Made by a program: the position numbers and the translations under genes. A DNA stretch of 64,000 nucleotides from Christiangramia oceanisediminis (GTDB taxonomy: Bacteria; Bacteroidota; Bacteroidia; Flavobacteriales; Flavobacteriaceae), in the NCBI RefSeq assembly GCF_022570735.2, contig NZ_JANCNS010000001.1, positions 930,001 to 994,000 of the forward strand, given 5' to 3'. The notes under the pieces were generated by a model. It did no database searches, was not told the DNA's origin, and was given only the letters and a program-made list of their open reading frames with translations. Position 1 is the stretch's first letter. Every line of letters starts with the position of its first letter. Positions 1 to 8,647 of this stretch are shown here, in pieces.

Positions 1-704
1 AATTCCTGGGAAAGGATATCGGGCCAGCGATTTTGCTTATTGGTACCTGATCCACGCCCATCGGTAATCGAATTCCCAATGATCGCTACGGCTGCTGCAG
101 ATTCATCTCTTTTCACTCCGATGGTATTGATCGTGTACCAGTGATCGGTTTTTACAGCCGTGGTGAAATCAGCATTTGATTGTGAATTTTGTCCTTCCAA
201 AATATAGGAAGTCGTTCTCGAACCCGGATGACCAGTTAGATCGGCCGGCGTTTGACCGTAAGAGATGGTGATGGCCAGCCTCATCCTGTCTTCCAGGTTG
301 AATTGGATAGGATCTGAATAAACCGCTTCACCTCCGGCAATAGTTACCGATTGGTTTCCGTCAAATTTGAGCATTTTTGCGGTAGACTCATCAATAGCGC
401 TGCTATCTTTGGAAACAGCAATTTGGACTGCATTTATTTCCAGCTGACTCTTACTGAATTCGTTGGTCAATTTTAAACGTAATTCGTCACCACCGATGGA
501 TACTGCTACAACCTGTCGTAGCGTATTATTGGTCAGGCCTGGTTCCGGCGGCATATTTCTTGGCTCCACCAATTGCGGAGCTGTGCTCCAGGTACCCACC
601 CATTTTTTTTCAGCCGAATCATTTTGATCTTTTTTTCCAGGTTTACAGGAAAAAACTCCCAGCAGAATGGAAAGACAAATTAGACTCAATCGAAGCTTAG
701 ACAT
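1..704 (-). CDS. Secreted SGNH/GDSL-family hydrolase lipoprotein (3' end outside window)
   Basis: The gene reads leftward from an ATG at 702-704 and stays open to base 1, so only the first 234 residues are visible. Residues 1-20 form a lipoprotein signal ending FSC, with Cys20 as the probable lipidated residue. Residues 35-195 look like the N-terminal beta-sandwich common in secreted SGNH esterases. The stretch AIIGNSITDGRG (about 208-218) is the GDSL-type block I, with Ser212 as the expected nucleophile. By family such proteins are carbohydrate esterases or lipases. In this operon, 36 bp downstream of a GH43 gene, deacetylation of xylan is the likely role, but the substrate is inferred. The catalytic Asp/His block lies outside the window. 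Confidence 0.8.
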   Translation of the reverse strand, partial: MSKLRLSLICLSILLGVFSCKPGKKDQNDSAEKKWVGTWSTAPQLVEPRNMPPEPGLTNNTLRQVVAVSIGGDELRLKLTNEFSKSQLEINAVQIAVSKDSSAIDESTAKMLKFDGNQSVTIAGGEAVYSDPIQFNLEDRMRLAITISYGQTPADLTGHPGSRTTSYILEGQNSQSNADFTTAVKTDHWYTINTIGVKRDESAAAVAIIGNSITDGRGSGTNKQNRWPDILSQE

Positions 705-740
705 ATAAATTGACATTAGTAAGGTTTATTCGTTTTTAAA

Positions 741-2102
741 TTATCTTGAGAACAACCAGTAATCGAAAAACATAAGTTGCGTGGGAGCCGGCCCCTTCAC
801 CACGAAGAACAGGTCACGAACACCGGTAATTTCTTCTACTTCAGATTTAACGAGCTTCCAGCGATCGTCTCCACCGGTTAAAGGAACGTCTAATGTGGCT
901 AAAAGCTTACCATCCCTGGCATCTGCCCGCACCTCCAGTGAAACATTGTTGTTATGAACGCTCCCAACCCGGGCAGTGATAGAGACTGGAGAAGTTTCTC
1001 CAAAGTCAACAGCTTTCACCTTAATATAGGCCCCATCTTTCATCGCTGTGACGAAGTTGCCAACCACCTCATTTGATTTTGCTTTAAAGCCTTCAGACCA
1101 GGCTATGGTCTCAGCTTCGGTTTTGCGATACGGACTCAGGGTTTTCAGAGCTTCCCCTATTCCGCTGGTCATATTTACCTGGTCAATGCTTCCGTCTTCG
1201 TTAAACTCTATTTCCTGTACACACACCGAACGGTTGAATCCGCTACCTCCGGGCAAACCCGCATTATGATAAAAGAAATAGGTTTTGCCTTTATAATCTA
1301 TGATCGCTGGATGGTTGGTAAAACTCCCTCCTTCCGTAGGCATTAATTTACCCTGATATTTCCAGGGGCCGTTAATGCTTTTACTGGTAGAATATCCAAT
1401 ATGTTCAGGTATTGGGCCGGCTGCGAAAAACAGGTAATAGATGTCATTCCGTTTATAAACCCAGGGACCTTCCTCGTAGGTAGTGGGTCGGCGTTCGTTC
1501 TTTTCGCCTTCCCGTTTTCCGAAAGCCTCAATAGTGTTTGGAATTTGCTGAATTTCACCTTCTGTAGTGATCATGTCTTCCCTGAGCTTCACGAAATAAC
1601 ACACCGGATTTCCCCAGAACATATAAGCCTGCCCGTCATCATCTATAAAAACCGCAGGGTCTATATCGGCATTACTATTTGAAACCATTGGCTTCCCTAG
1701 GGGATCGATAAACGGGCCATAGGGGTTATTAGCTACTGCCACTCCAATCCCATTCTGATTATTACGATCGGTTATAGGGACGTATAGATAGAATTTTCCG
1801 TCACGTTCTATAGCCGCAGGTGCCCAGGCATTTTTCAGCCCCCAGTCAAAATCACTATACTCGAGAACAGCACCATGATCGGTCCAGTTCACCATATCAT
1901 CGGTAGTATATAACCGCCAGTCGTCCATGGTGAACCAGGTAGAATTATCCTCGTCGTGACTGGTATAGAGGTAAACTTTACCATCATGCACCATTGGCGC
2001 CGGATCTGCCGTATAAGCAGTTTGGATAATGGGATTTTGAGCCTTCAAAAATGAAGTCCCAAAGGAAATAAGCACGATCAATAAGCTGAATGTACGCCTC
2101 AT
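741..2102 (-). CDS. GH43 family arabinofuranosidase/xylosidase with C-terminal CBM6-like domain
   Basis: A 453-residue exported protein with a signal peptide over residues 1-21. The five-bladed propeller of GH43 runs over about 24-325. The expected catalytic triad is visible: Asp33 in YTADPAP, Asp148 in ADIDPAVF and Glu211 in YEEGPWV. Residues 330-453 resemble a CBM6 module, with the end motif FFDYWLF. The arrangement is that of arabinoxylan arabinofuranohydrolase and related GH43 enzymes, which remove arabinose from xylan. The subfamily cannot be fixed by eye. The gene starts 7 bp after the upstream GH97 gene and belongs to the lacI-xylanase operon. Action at the cell surface or in the periplasm is inferred from the signal peptide. 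Confidence 0.88.
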   Translation of the reverse strand: MRRTFSLLIVLISFGTSFLKAQNPIIQTAYTADPAPMVHDGKVYLYTSHDEDNSTWFTMDDWRLYTTDDMVNWTDHGAVLEYSDFDWGLKNAWAPAAIERDGKFYLYVPITDRNNQNGIGVAVANNPYGPFIDPLGKPMVSNSNADIDPAVFIDDDGQAYMFWGNPVCYFVKLREDMITTEGEIQQIPNTIEAFGKREGEKNERRPTTYEEGPWVYKRNDIYYLFFAAGPIPEHIGYSTSKSINGPWKYQGKLMPTEGGSFTNHPAIIDYKGKTYFFYHNAGLPGGSGFNRSVCVQEIEFNEDGSIDQVNMTSGIGEALKTLSPYRKTEAETIAWSEGFKAKSNEVVGNFVTAMKDGAYIKVKAVDFGETSPVSITARVGSVHNNNVSLEVRADARDGKLLATLDVPLTGGDDRWKLVKSEVEEITGVRDLFFVVKGPAPTQLMFFDYWLFSR

Positions 2103-2109
2103 AAATTGC

Positions 2110-4059
2110 TTAATTTTTTATTACAAATCCGCCGTTCGGCTGAATGTCTACGGAAAACTTTCCGCTGGCAGGGATTTTAATTTCCTCGGAATAGGTTTTC
2201 TTTTTCTTATTGTCGGAATAAATTGTGACGGTTTTTCCCGCAAGCATGGGAAGTTCGAGGTCCAGTTTTTTTAGGCTCATTTCAGCATTTACCCCAGCCA
2301 CATACCAGGTTTGGTCATGCCTTCTCGCCAGAACCGAAAATTTTCCGGGGTACCCGTCAATGAATACCGTTTCATCCCAGGTAGTTGGTAAGCCTCTAAT
2401 AAAATCCAGTCCAAATTTTGGAACATCTTCAAGGTTATTTGGAGTCAGGGCAAACATCTGCACCGGATTTTGAAACAAAACTCCCGTGGCAAGCTGAAAA
2501 GCATCGGTGGTAAGCCGCTCCTGGCCTTCCTTATTTCCTTTATTCAGGAATTTATTCAGCATAATGCCCCCAAATTCCATACTGGCGACTGTATTCCGAA
2601 TAAAGGGATGTAAGCTCGCGTAAACAGCTTCCTTATTTCGAACATCCTGGACAAAAACAAGCATTTCTGAAGCAAGAACGGCCTCGCTTCCCACGAAGTT
2701 CGGATACATTCGTTCCCAACCGCGAGGAAGAGTGGCTCCATGGAAAATGACCATTAGTCCATAATCATTGGCATCAGAAAGCACATTTTCGTACAAGCGC
2801 ATGGTTTCCTGCTTATCCCCGCCAAAAAAATCTACTTTAATCCCTTTTACTCCAACTTCCTTTAGCCATTTCATTTCCTTTTTACGGGCGATGGAAGTAT
2901 TCATCTTATTCCTTGGAGTCATGAACGCGTCGTTAACGATCCCGTTGGAATTATACCAGAGAAACACATCTACATCTTTGGAGTCAGCATACTTAATGAG
3001 CTCTTCCATCTTTTCGTAACCGATTCGCTCATCCCACCAGGCATCGATGAGGATATATTCGAATCCCATCGCTGCAGCAAGGTCAATATATTTTACCTGG
3101 TCGTCATAATTCATACTGTCGTCCTGCCAAACGATCCAGCTCCAGGTTCCTTTTCCATATTCATAATCCTGGGAAGGCTCATAAAGCTGATCTACCACAT
3201 CGTAAGATATAGTGGTTTCCACGATAGGTTTAAGGCTTTCGCCCACTGTTATCGTTCTCCAGGGTGTGTGGCCCGGAAGTCCAATTTGTGCACCTGTACT
3301 TCCAAATCCATTGTTTTGCGCAGGATCGGGATATTCCACGGTATAAATGCCATTCTTAAATCGGCTTAAATGAGAAGCATTGTAAAGGCTTCGAACACCG
3401 GTTTCAGAAAGCAGCACCCATCCATTTCCTCCAATTTTGAATAAACCGGGAAAAACATAACCGGTTTCAGAAGTATTGGTATCCATAGGCACATCTACCT
3501 CGTAACCGCTCTCATAACTAGGCGCAGTTCTTGCAAAACCTCCCATGGGTTGCATCATTGGCGACAGGAAACTGGTTGTCTCATCTGGAAAATCATATCC
3601 AGTAACCTCTTTTTCAACGAGGCATGCCCGGGTTTCGCCCCAGGCAGGAATTTCATATCTGAAAGCTATATCATTGTTGCTAACCTGGAAAACAATAGAG
3701 ATCTCCTTATCTCCAGCATTAGCAAGATTTACTTTCAGTTTGTTAGCCTGGTAAGAGACCTGAGACTGCTTGATCCTGTCGATAGAATATTCATCGCTTA
3801 CCTCGCCTTTTTCAGACTTCAAAAAACTTAAATCCTTCGTAAAATCGGCTTCGTTGGTAATAAGACCCAGGGGTGATTTCTCGAGCATCATTTTGTCTTT
3901 ATAAAGCACTTCATAAAGAGCCCGTCCGTTTTCTACATAAAAATTGACTTTCAAATTAGCATCCGGACTGTTGATCATCGCCTCCTGCGAATAGCCGCTG
4001 ATTCCCAGGAACAACCCGAAGAGAAATAAGAAAGTTTTAAGTTTTTTTATTGTACTCAT
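2110..4059 (-). CDS. GH97 glycoside hydrolase (alpha-galactosidase/alpha-glucosidase family)
   Basis: A 649-residue protein with a signal peptide (residues 1-24, ending GYSQ). The N-terminal beta-sandwich (about 28-290) is followed by the (beta/alpha)8 barrel beginning GTWSWIVWQ near 304, and a C-terminal beta domain from about 560. GH97 contains inverting alpha-glucosidases of the SusB type and retaining alpha-galactosidases. Here Asp410 in GIKVDFF sits where the retaining members carry their nucleophile, and Glu459 (VGSEA) is a candidate acid/base. An alpha-galactosidase-like or alpha-L-arabinopyranosidase role on xylan side chains is therefore more likely than starch breakdown. The family is certain; the specificity is inferred from that Asp and from the xylan neighbours. 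The next gene follows after 7 bp. Confidence 0.88.
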   Translation of the reverse strand: MSTIKKLKTFLFLFGLFLGISGYSQEAMINSPDANLKVNFYVENGRALYEVLYKDKMMLEKSPLGLITNEADFTKDLSFLKSEKGEVSDEYSIDRIKQSQVSYQANKLKVNLANAGDKEISIVFQVSNNDIAFRYEIPAWGETRACLVEKEVTGYDFPDETTSFLSPMMQPMGGFARTAPSYESGYEVDVPMDTNTSETGYVFPGLFKIGGNGWVLLSETGVRSLYNASHLSRFKNGIYTVEYPDPAQNNGFGSTGAQIGLPGHTPWRTITVGESLKPIVETTISYDVVDQLYEPSQDYEYGKGTWSWIVWQDDSMNYDDQVKYIDLAAAMGFEYILIDAWWDERIGYEKMEELIKYADSKDVDVFLWYNSNGIVNDAFMTPRNKMNTSIARKKEMKWLKEVGVKGIKVDFFGGDKQETMRLYENVLSDANDYGLMVIFHGATLPRGWERMYPNFVGSEAVLASEMLVFVQDVRNKEAVYASLHPFIRNTVASMEFGGIMLNKFLNKGNKEGQERLTTDAFQLATGVLFQNPVQMFALTPNNLEDVPKFGLDFIRGLPTTWDETVFIDGYPGKFSVLARRHDQTWYVAGVNAEMSLKKLDLELPMLAGKTVTIYSDNKKKKTYSEEIKIPASGKFSVDIQPNGGFVIKN

Positions 4060-4113
4060 CCTTATCTATAGGTTTAAGTGTCATTGCATCTCAAAATGCT
4101 CCGGAATTTGCTG

Positions 4114-5856
4114 TTATTCAGGTACGGCATCATTTGCAGTGGTGGCATATAGACCAATCATCGCCCCGGTGAATCCACCTGCGACATTGGTAGACAGGAT
4201 GTCCCCAGAGACTTTTCCTCCCAGGTTCTCATATTTCTCTCCGTCAAGTGCATAGCTGAATTCATACTCATCTCCACGCGCCTGGACTTTCAGGGAAACA
4301 GGATTATCCAGATCGATCTTCTTGCTGGCAAGGATCCTGGATTCGCCTTTTTCGGTTCTTTCTAACAGAACGTAGTAATCTTTTCCTTTCCGGGTGATCC
4401 CAAAAGCGTAATTAAAACGCTCATTCTGGTAACAGGTGATCCCGGCCATATCTTCGGAAGATTTCGGTTTGTATTCCATCTTTGTGGTGAAGGTAAAATC
4501 CTTATGCATCTGCCGGTGGAACAAGGTGGAGGTTGGCGCCAGCTCATTGATATCAGCTTCAAAAGGTTCGATCTTCAGGCCTTTTTTGGTCTTTTCCATA
4601 AAGGCTTCCCGAGGTCCGCGCAAACCAATCCATCGGTAATCCAATGTATCAGACTGGAAGTCTTCAGAATAAGTAAAATTACCATTCGGAAAATAGCCTT
4701 CTTCGCCGGTTTTGTTTTCCACGCCTTCAGGCATCTTTAATTTTGGCTTCATAGGTACAAGGCCATTCTCAAAAACAGGAAATTTTCCAGACCAGTCAAC
4801 GGGAAGGATAAAGGTTTCCCTACCGGTATTTACCTGCCCGGCTTCATTTGGACGAATGGCCAGAAAGACACCATAATATTTATCATCCGGCCCCTTAACC
4901 AGGTCGGCATGACCAGCCCAGTCAACCATGTTTTCACGGTCTTTAGGGAAGTATCGCTGAGTTAAAATTGGGTTACTGGGTGCAGGAGTATAAGGTCCCA
5001 TTGGATCTTCGCTGCTAAAGATCACCTCACTGTGCCAGCCCCCGGTTCCACCTTCGGCACACATCAGGTAATAAAGTCCGTTTTTCTTGTAAATATGTGG
5101 GGCTTCGATCCAGATTGGTTCCTCTTCTATATCCACCCCTCCGTTTACGATCACTTTATCAGTTCCGGCGATCACCTGGTCTTTTTCCAAATCATATTCC
5201 CAGATCTTAATTACGCGGTGCCCCTGGTATAAGGCTTTTTCCGGGGCATCATTATGTACCACATAGGCCTTACCATCATCATCAAAAAATATAGATGGAT
5301 CGATTCCCTGGAAATCCAGTTTATAAGGTTCGCTCCAGCCCTTGCGTGGATCCTTGGTTTTTACCACGATATTTCCCAGTCCGCCTGCAAAGGCAGTTGT
5401 TATCATATAAAAGGTATCGTTATATTCATTATAGGTAATTCCCGGTGCATAGACTCCCTGGCTAATTCCGGTATCATGAACATCAAGCTGAGAGGTTCGG
5501 TCTAATACGTGTCCAATTTGCGTCCAGTTTACCAGGTCGTTGGAGTGAAAAATCGGAACCCCGGGAAACATGGCAAAAGAAGAACAAACCATATAATAAT
5601 CGTCACCTTTTCGAGTAATAGCGGGGTCTGGATAGGTTCCCTGAAGAATAGGATTATAGAATTCACCTTCTTCCAGTGGATAATTCTCATATACCTCATC
5701 TTCGCCTATATACGTGGCGCTTAAAAAAACAGGGGTCGCTTTTGCACCGGAATTCCCGGCTTCTTTCTTTTCTTTTCCTTCAGAATCGTTTTTCTGAAAA
5801 GCCATAAAAATCAGTGCGCAGGCTATTAACAGGTAGGTAAATTTATTTTTCATCAT
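4114..5856 (-). CDS. GH43 beta-xylosidase/alpha-L-arabinofuranosidase with C-terminal beta-sandwich
   Basis: A 580-residue exported protein. The N-terminus is hydrophobic (residues 5-20) and then polar and Lys/Glu-rich before the catalytic domain. The GH43 propeller starts at about residue 65 (NPILQGTYPDP) and the three acidic residues are visible: Asp77, Asp186 in GIDPSIF and Glu251 in IWIEAPH. Residues 400-575 form a concanavalin-like beta-sandwich usual in xylosidase-type GH43 subfamilies, where it shapes the active site. The enzyme should release terminal xylose or arabinose from xylo-oligosaccharides. A Cys at residue 13 could serve as a lipobox, but the context (LLIAC) is weak. The gene lies 16 bp after GH10 and 54 bp before GH97 in the same operon. 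Confidence 0.88.
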   Translation of the reverse strand: MMKNKFTYLLIACALIFMAFQKNDSEGKEKKEAGNSGAKATPVFLSATYIGEDEVYENYPLEEGEFYNPILQGTYPDPAITRKGDDYYMVCSSFAMFPGVPIFHSNDLVNWTQIGHVLDRTSQLDVHDTGISQGVYAPGITYNEYNDTFYMITTAFAGGLGNIVVKTKDPRKGWSEPYKLDFQGIDPSIFFDDDGKAYVVHNDAPEKALYQGHRVIKIWEYDLEKDQVIAGTDKVIVNGGVDIEEEPIWIEAPHIYKKNGLYYLMCAEGGTGGWHSEVIFSSEDPMGPYTPAPSNPILTQRYFPKDRENMVDWAGHADLVKGPDDKYYGVFLAIRPNEAGQVNTGRETFILPVDWSGKFPVFENGLVPMKPKLKMPEGVENKTGEEGYFPNGNFTYSEDFQSDTLDYRWIGLRGPREAFMEKTKKGLKIEPFEADINELAPTSTLFHRQMHKDFTFTTKMEYKPKSSEDMAGITCYQNERFNYAFGITRKGKDYYVLLERTEKGESRILASKKIDLDNPVSLKVQARGDEYEFSYALDGEKYENLGGKVSGDILSTNVAGGFTGAMIGLYATTANDAVPE

Positions 5857-5872
5857 TGTTTATGTTAGTCTT

Positions 5873-7006
5873 TTATCTTGTTAAATTGATTAAGGAGTCT
5901 ACAATTGGTTTGGGTTGATTTTGCCGGTCAAAAAGCAACGGATAGTCTGTTCTTCCTCTCACCGGCCAGTTGTTTTTCCAGGAATTACCATCATTAACTC
6001 CCCAAAGCGTCACGCGTTCAATTTTATCCTGGTACTTTATAAAAAGTTTGAAAAATTCCAGGTACCGTTCGGTAAATTGCCTGTTAACATCTTCCGGCAG
6101 GCCATCGGGAAAGGGATTCATCTTATCTTCGTATTCGTAGTTTTTAGAAATTTCGGCCCCTGCATCTCCCCATGGAGAGGGCAACACGCTCAGGTCCAGT
6201 TCGGTTATAGAGACCTCACCGAGCTCGCTGAAGGCCTGAATACTTTTTTCCATTTCAGATAATTCAGGATGTGACATCCCAATATGGCCCTGCATCCCTA
6301 TCCCGTCTATATGGATACCTTCTTCTTTCAATTCCTTTACCATTCTTACCACGCCATCCCTCTTGCCGGGTTTAGACATGGAATAGTCATTATAATAGAG
6401 TTTGGCCTGAGGATCTGCCTCATGCGCAAATTGGAAAGCCAGTTTTATAAAATCTTTCCCCAGGATCTGGTAAAATTTGCTCTCCCTATAACTGCCATCA
6501 TCCTCTATGGCTTCGTTCACGACATCCCAGCTGTCTATTCGGCCTTTATACCTGCCAACCACTGTTGAAATGTGATCTTTCATTCGGCGGGTTAGTTCTT
6601 CTTTAGAAATCTGGTTACCCTGTTCATCGGTAAAGAACCACCGGGGAGCCTGGGAATGCCAGATAAGGGTATGCCCATGAATATGCATCCCATTCTTTTC
6701 GCCGAATTCCACGAACTGGTCTGCCAGATCGAAATCGAACTTTCCCTGTTCTGCCTGAAGTCTGCCGCTCTTCATGATATTTTCAGCAACAATCGAATTG
6801 AAGTGTTTTTTCACAACCTGAATCTCTTCAGGTTTGCGACCGGAAACCTGCCAGGCATTCAAGGCAGTACCTATATAAAATTTGTCTTCAAAGGCGTTTT
6901 TTAAAGTTTCAGTATTTTCTGAATCCTCCCTATTTTGGGCGAAGCTACCTGTTGATATGAACAGCGTTAACATTCCCAGCCATACTATTGTTTTTACAGC
7001 CTTCAT
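5873..7006 (-). CDS. GH10 endo-beta-1,4-xylanase
   Basis: A 377-residue enzyme with a cleavable signal peptide (about 1-23, ending SFAQ). The single GH10 barrel has HGHTLIWHSQAP around 110-121, acid/base Glu165 in DVVNEAI and nucleophile Glu269 in ITELDL. The C-terminal WGVNDGNSWKNNWP block is also typical. The length is that of a bare catalytic domain with no binding module. It hydrolyses internal beta-1,4 bonds of xylan and supplies oligosaccharides to the GH43 enzymes encoded directly downstream. The gene begins 15 bp after the lacI-type gene, so regulator and enzyme are probably co-transcribed. Periplasmic or surface location is inferred from the signal peptide. The family call is very secure. 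Confidence 0.95.
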   Translation of the reverse strand: MKAVKTIVWLGMLTLFISTGSFAQNREDSENTETLKNAFEDKFYIGTALNAWQVSGRKPEEIQVVKKHFNSIVAENIMKSGRLQAEQGKFDFDLADQFVEFGEKNGMHIHGHTLIWHSQAPRWFFTDEQGNQISKEELTRRMKDHISTVVGRYKGRIDSWDVVNEAIEDDGSYRESKFYQILGKDFIKLAFQFAHEADPQAKLYYNDYSMSKPGKRDGVVRMVKELKEEGIHIDGIGMQGHIGMSHPELSEMEKSIQAFSELGEVSITELDLSVLPSPWGDAGAEISKNYEYEDKMNPFPDGLPEDVNRQFTERYLEFFKLFIKYQDKIERVTLWGVNDGNSWKNNWPVRGRTDYPLLFDRQNQPKPIVDSLINLTR

Positions 7007-7021
7007 CTTATTTTAGATTTT

Positions 7022-8050
7022 TCAATTAATTTTTTTTGCAGAAGAGAAACTTAAGGTCGATTCCCTATGGATGATTTTGGTATCTATCTGTATATTCAAA
7101 GGTTCGGCTTCAAAGTTTTTTTCAATCCTGTCTACCAGTAATTTTATGGCACATTTACCCTGTTCAGCCCCCTTTTGATCTATAGCACTTAACGACGGCA
7201 GGTAATGTTTTCCAAGATTTCCTACTGAAAAGCCTATTACCGCCAGTTCATCAGGTATCTTATATCCTTGAATTTTACAGGCTCTTATGGTTTGAATTGC
7301 AGTTAACTCATCTGAAGCCAGGATCGCATCCACCCGTTCAGATTTAATGAACTTAACTATCTCAGCCTCATCAAAATTATCGTAGTTTACCTCTAAAATA
7401 CAGGGCCTGTGCCTTGATCGAATAGCCTTTATATATCCATCTTTTCTATTCTCGTTCACGGAAGTGTTGGGGATTCCGGAGAGATATAGAATTTTTCGTC
7501 TATCATTATTTAAGAGCTCATAAATGGCCAGTTCTGCATTCAGACTGTCATTGATGGAAATTGTATCACAGGCTATCCCTGAGGTGATTCTGTCAAAAAG
7601 AACCAGCGGAATGTTACGATCTAATAAGGTCTTTAAATGTGTGGTTTCATTTTTTTGATGGGTCTCCTCTGAAAGTGAGATAGCTATCCCATCTACATGG
7701 TTCCTAATTAGATTATTGATGATATTTCTTTCACTTTCCAGGGATTCATTGCTTATGCATATAGTTAAATTATAACCATTTAATCTCGCTTCGGTAACGG
7801 CACCCTCAAGAACGTGGGTGAAAAACTGATGAGAAATCTCCGGTATTATGATCCCAAGTGTCTGGGATTTATTGCTTTTTAATTTTTGGGCGAACGAATT
7901 GGGAATGTAATTATGAAGCTCAGCCAATTCAACAACCCGTTTCTTGGTCTCCCTGCTGATTTCCGGACTATTACGAAGCGCTTTGGAAACAGTGCTTATT
8001 GAAATATTCAATAATTCTGCAAGCTTTTTTAAGTTCATCTCACCATCCAT
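7022..8050 (-). CDS. LacI-family transcriptional regulator of the xylan locus
   Basis: A 342-residue protein with an N-terminal LacI helix-turn-helix (about 6-26, with STVSKAL as recognition helix), a hinge near 50-60, and a periplasmic-binding-protein-like effector domain (about 65-335). An alternative start at Met5 (MNLKKLAELL) is equally good. LacI-type repressors bind short palindromes with a central CG and release them on binding a sugar. Four copies of CAATCGATTG occur in this window upstream of locus genes, including one 240 bp upstream of this gene, which fits regulon control and autoregulation. That assignment is inference. The gene heads the operon with GH10, GH43, GH97 and GH43-CBM6. 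The inducer is unknown; a xylo-oligosaccharide or xylose is plausible. Confidence 0.9.
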   Translation of the reverse strand: MDGEMNLKKLAELLNISISTVSKALRNSPEISRETKKRVVELAELHNYIPNSFAQKLKSNKSQTLGIIIPEISHQFFTHVLEGAVTEARLNGYNLTICISNESLESERNIINNLIRNHVDGIAISLSEETHQKNETTHLKTLLDRNIPLVLFDRITSGIACDTISINDSLNAELAIYELLNNDRRKILYLSGIPNTSVNENRKDGYIKAIRSRHRPCILEVNYDNFDEAEIVKFIKSERVDAILASDELTAIQTIRACKIQGYKIPDELAVIGFSVGNLGKHYLPSLSAIDQKGAEQGKCAIKLLVDRIEKNFEAEPLNIQIDTKIIHRESTLSFSSAKKIN

Positions 8051-8647
8051 AAATACCTTTTATTAAATTTTACTTCTCTATTCCCATTGGTTTTAGGACT
8101 AAGCCGGAAACTTTGAAACGATTAGAATTATCAGCTTTAACTACCATTCTGGAACCTATTCCCAATTCCTGGATAACACATGATTTTACATCTTTCGAAA
8201 TAATTAAATATACCGGACCTTCATTTTATGTGTAACCAGCCTATATAATGATACTATCAGTTGCAAGCCTTATCATTTTTAAACCTGCACGCAATCGATT
8301 GTGTTCAGTGATGCGAAAAAAGGCCATTCTATCCTGAAAAGATAAATCAAATTTTGAATTGTAACAAATACACTTAATAAAATAACCCAAATAAATTAAA
8401 GTATTTCAAATTTTACAAATATTAAATTGCATTTTATTTAATATATATCCTAATTTTTAAATAAAAACACTTAATCTCGAAATTTTATGTATTGAGGTTT
8501 ACGCTTCCAGATAGGTACTAACCGGGCCGGGTTCGCATAGAACGCCCTCGCGTTTTTATCTAATTAGAATATTTCTGAGTTATTGAAAGGAAAATGATAT
8601 ACAGGAATAGGAAACCTGCTTAGCCTCGAATAGATCGATCTCGCAGC
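8051..8647. other. Intergenic region between the lacI operon and the ASPIC/UnbV gene
   Basis: This is 597 bp without a convincing gene. It holds the palindrome at 8292-8301 and a very AT-rich stretch (about 8340-8480) that probably carries the lacI operon promoter. A short GC-rich part at 8520-8557 includes a small hairpin (AACGC, loop CCTC, GCGTT) of unclear meaning. No RNA gene was recognised. Confidence 0.6.
8292..8301. promoter_or_regulatory. Candidate LacI-type operator upstream of lacI
   Basis: A perfect 10-bp palindrome CAATCGATTG with a G to its left (GCAATCGATTGT). It matches the sites upstream of susC, the second ASPIC/UnbV gene and GH115. It lies 241 bp upstream of the lacI start codon. 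No clear TAnnTTTG box is correctly spaced from it on either strand, unlike the other three sites. Confidence 0.6.

Noticed and set aside
8541-8557. Short hairpin AACGC-CCTC-GCGTT followed by three T residues, terminator-like on the plus strand
   Set aside because: No plus-strand gene ends nearby and the T-run is too short.
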